This document shows, piece after piece, positions 63,203 through 64,000 of a stretch of 64,000 bases of DNA. Both the position numbers and the translations under genes were made by a program. This stretch comes from Agapetus fuscipes (lineage: Eukaryota; Arthropoda; Insecta; Trichoptera; Glossosomatidae). The stretch's first letter is position 1, and each line of letters begins with the position of its first letter. Location of the stretch: the NCBI GenBank assembly GCA_951799405.1, contig OX637339.1:13578001-13642000 (forward strand), read 5' to 3'. The notes under the pieces are model-generated. The model ran no database searches. It worked only from the letters and a program-made list of their open reading frames with translations, and was not told the origin of the DNA.

Positions 63203-63536
63203 GCAAAGACTTAAAGTTAAAAGCTTTGCAACACAAACCAGATATTCAAAGAAACCATGTCGATTTTTACAAACAGTATTCGAGAAATGATATATAGGTA
63301 TAATTACAATCAATGTTTGAAAATCTTAAACTAGAGAAGCTTAATATAATTAATATAATAAGTATGCCTACAAGTAAGCAGGTTAGACACAAAAATACTT
63401 AAGCCAATATAATAAGCTAGATTTAACATGTTCTAACAGATAAGCTTAGTAGTAAAGCATAAGATTAATTCTAAACATGGTAAATATGTACAATGGTAGA
63501 GATCTACTAACTCAGTAGACGAAATTAAATAGTAAT

Positions 63537-64000
63537 CTATTGTGTCGGCAATGGGTAGAGTTTGACGACCGGACGTTTGTAAAAACCTTGCTCAGTCTTT
63601 ACTGTGGCTACTCGAATCACGCCATCATCCCCAGGGAAAACCTTGGTGATGATTCCCAGAGGCCAGGACAAAGGAGGAGCGTCCTCTTGCCCAATCAGTA
63701 CAACAGTCCCTACCTGAATTGCATTAACATTGGTTTGCCATTTTTGTCTGACCTGCAAAGTGTGCAGGTATTCTACCCTCCATCGCTTCCAGTAAGATGA
63801 CACGATTTGATCCAGGAGATTTTTACGCTGAGTCAGGTTAACTGGTGTGTCAGGTAGCTCAGAAGCAGGCAGATGTTTTAAGGGAGTGGACATCAAGAAA
63901 TGCGCAGGAGTTATAACGTCAGGGTGAGGATCAGAACTGATGACACTTAGTGGTCTAGAATTCATGATACTCTCGATTTGAGTCAACACCGTTTGCATCT
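63537..64000 (-). CDS. BEL/Pao Pol C-terminus (integrase end, DUF5641)
   Basis: At least 153 open codons on the minus strand, continuing past the window edge, so the true start is unseen. LTQIESIMNSRPLSVISSDP then TPAHFL is the end of the BEL/Pao integrase core. Then W+RWRVEYL..LQ.RQKW, GTVVLIGQEDAPPLSWPLG, DGVIRVATVKT and KRPVVKLYPLP form the DUF5641 domain that closes BEL/Pao Pol. No stop or frameshift inside, unlike the LINE pieces here, so this is a young element. Stop TGA at 63537-63539. A UTR of about 330 bp separates it from the polypurine tract. Confidence 0.9.
   Translation of the reverse strand, partial: MQTVLTQIESIMNSRPLSVISSDPHPDVITPAHFLMSTPLKHLPASELPDTPVNLTQRKNLLDQIVSSYWKRWRVEYLHTLQVRQKWQTNVNAIQVGTVVLIGQEDAPPLSWPLGIITKVFPGDDGVIRVATVKTEQGFYKRPVVKLYPLPTQ

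Overview
The window is AT-rich eukaryotic DNA, most likely from an arthropod and probably an insect. This is inferred from the mix of non-LTR retrotransposon tails, BEL/Pao Pol, tRNA-derived SINEs and Penelope-like foldback pieces. No intact host protein gene could be recognised on either strand, and every recognisable open frame is a piece of a transposable element. It reads as a graveyard of nested repeats.

The dominant component is a dispersed repeat of about 240 bp, called DR240 here. It starts CTTGACTTATAGGTTGG and ends TTTGCARCTTAGATTA, followed by short AGATT or AGATTAT tails. About 50 full or partial copies lie on both strands. Several continue upstream through a shared spacer into the C-terminal codons of a LINE (L-A), so DR240 is the 3' end of that LINE or a SINE sharing it. 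At 35.3-38.0 kb DR240 has become a tandem array of ten roughly 263-bp units with a four-unit higher-order period.

Other LINE remnants include a CR1/L2-like group with GDRAF..AGP..WN..LP C-termini and a 3' hairpin (L-B: 5.9, 27, 34, 42.9, 45.5, 61.5 kb). A second group contains an LFYRYYNG motif (L-C: 22 and 34.8 kb). RTE-like and related C-termini lie at 11.3, 23.3, 45.2, 46.7 and 60.6 kb, and a poly(A)-tailed element at 14 kb. Two tRNA-related SINE families (SINE-T and SINE-G) occur singly and joined head to tail; one SINE-G follows a 5S rRNA-like sequence. The right edge holds the 3' part of a BEL/Pao element on the minus strand (64.0-63.5 kb) with polypurine tract and LTR.

The most interesting system is a set of small foldback elements (9.8, 16.8, 35.0, 39.9, 43.8, 47.4, 51.6, 57.0 kb and relics). 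Most are long inverted repeats, several carry a conserved terminal tail of about 40 bp, and six are flanked by direct duplications of 10-14 bp; a seventh short insertion (46.2 kb) also has a 12-bp duplication. Many contain a hammerhead-ribozyme-like core (CTGANGA, hairpin, GAAAC, palindromic ACYGGT, then a helix covarying with the bases before CTGANGA). This suggests a non-autonomous Penelope-like retroelement family. MITEs, a roughly 100-bp family built of 13-mers, solo-LTR candidates and a degenerate satellite complete the window.
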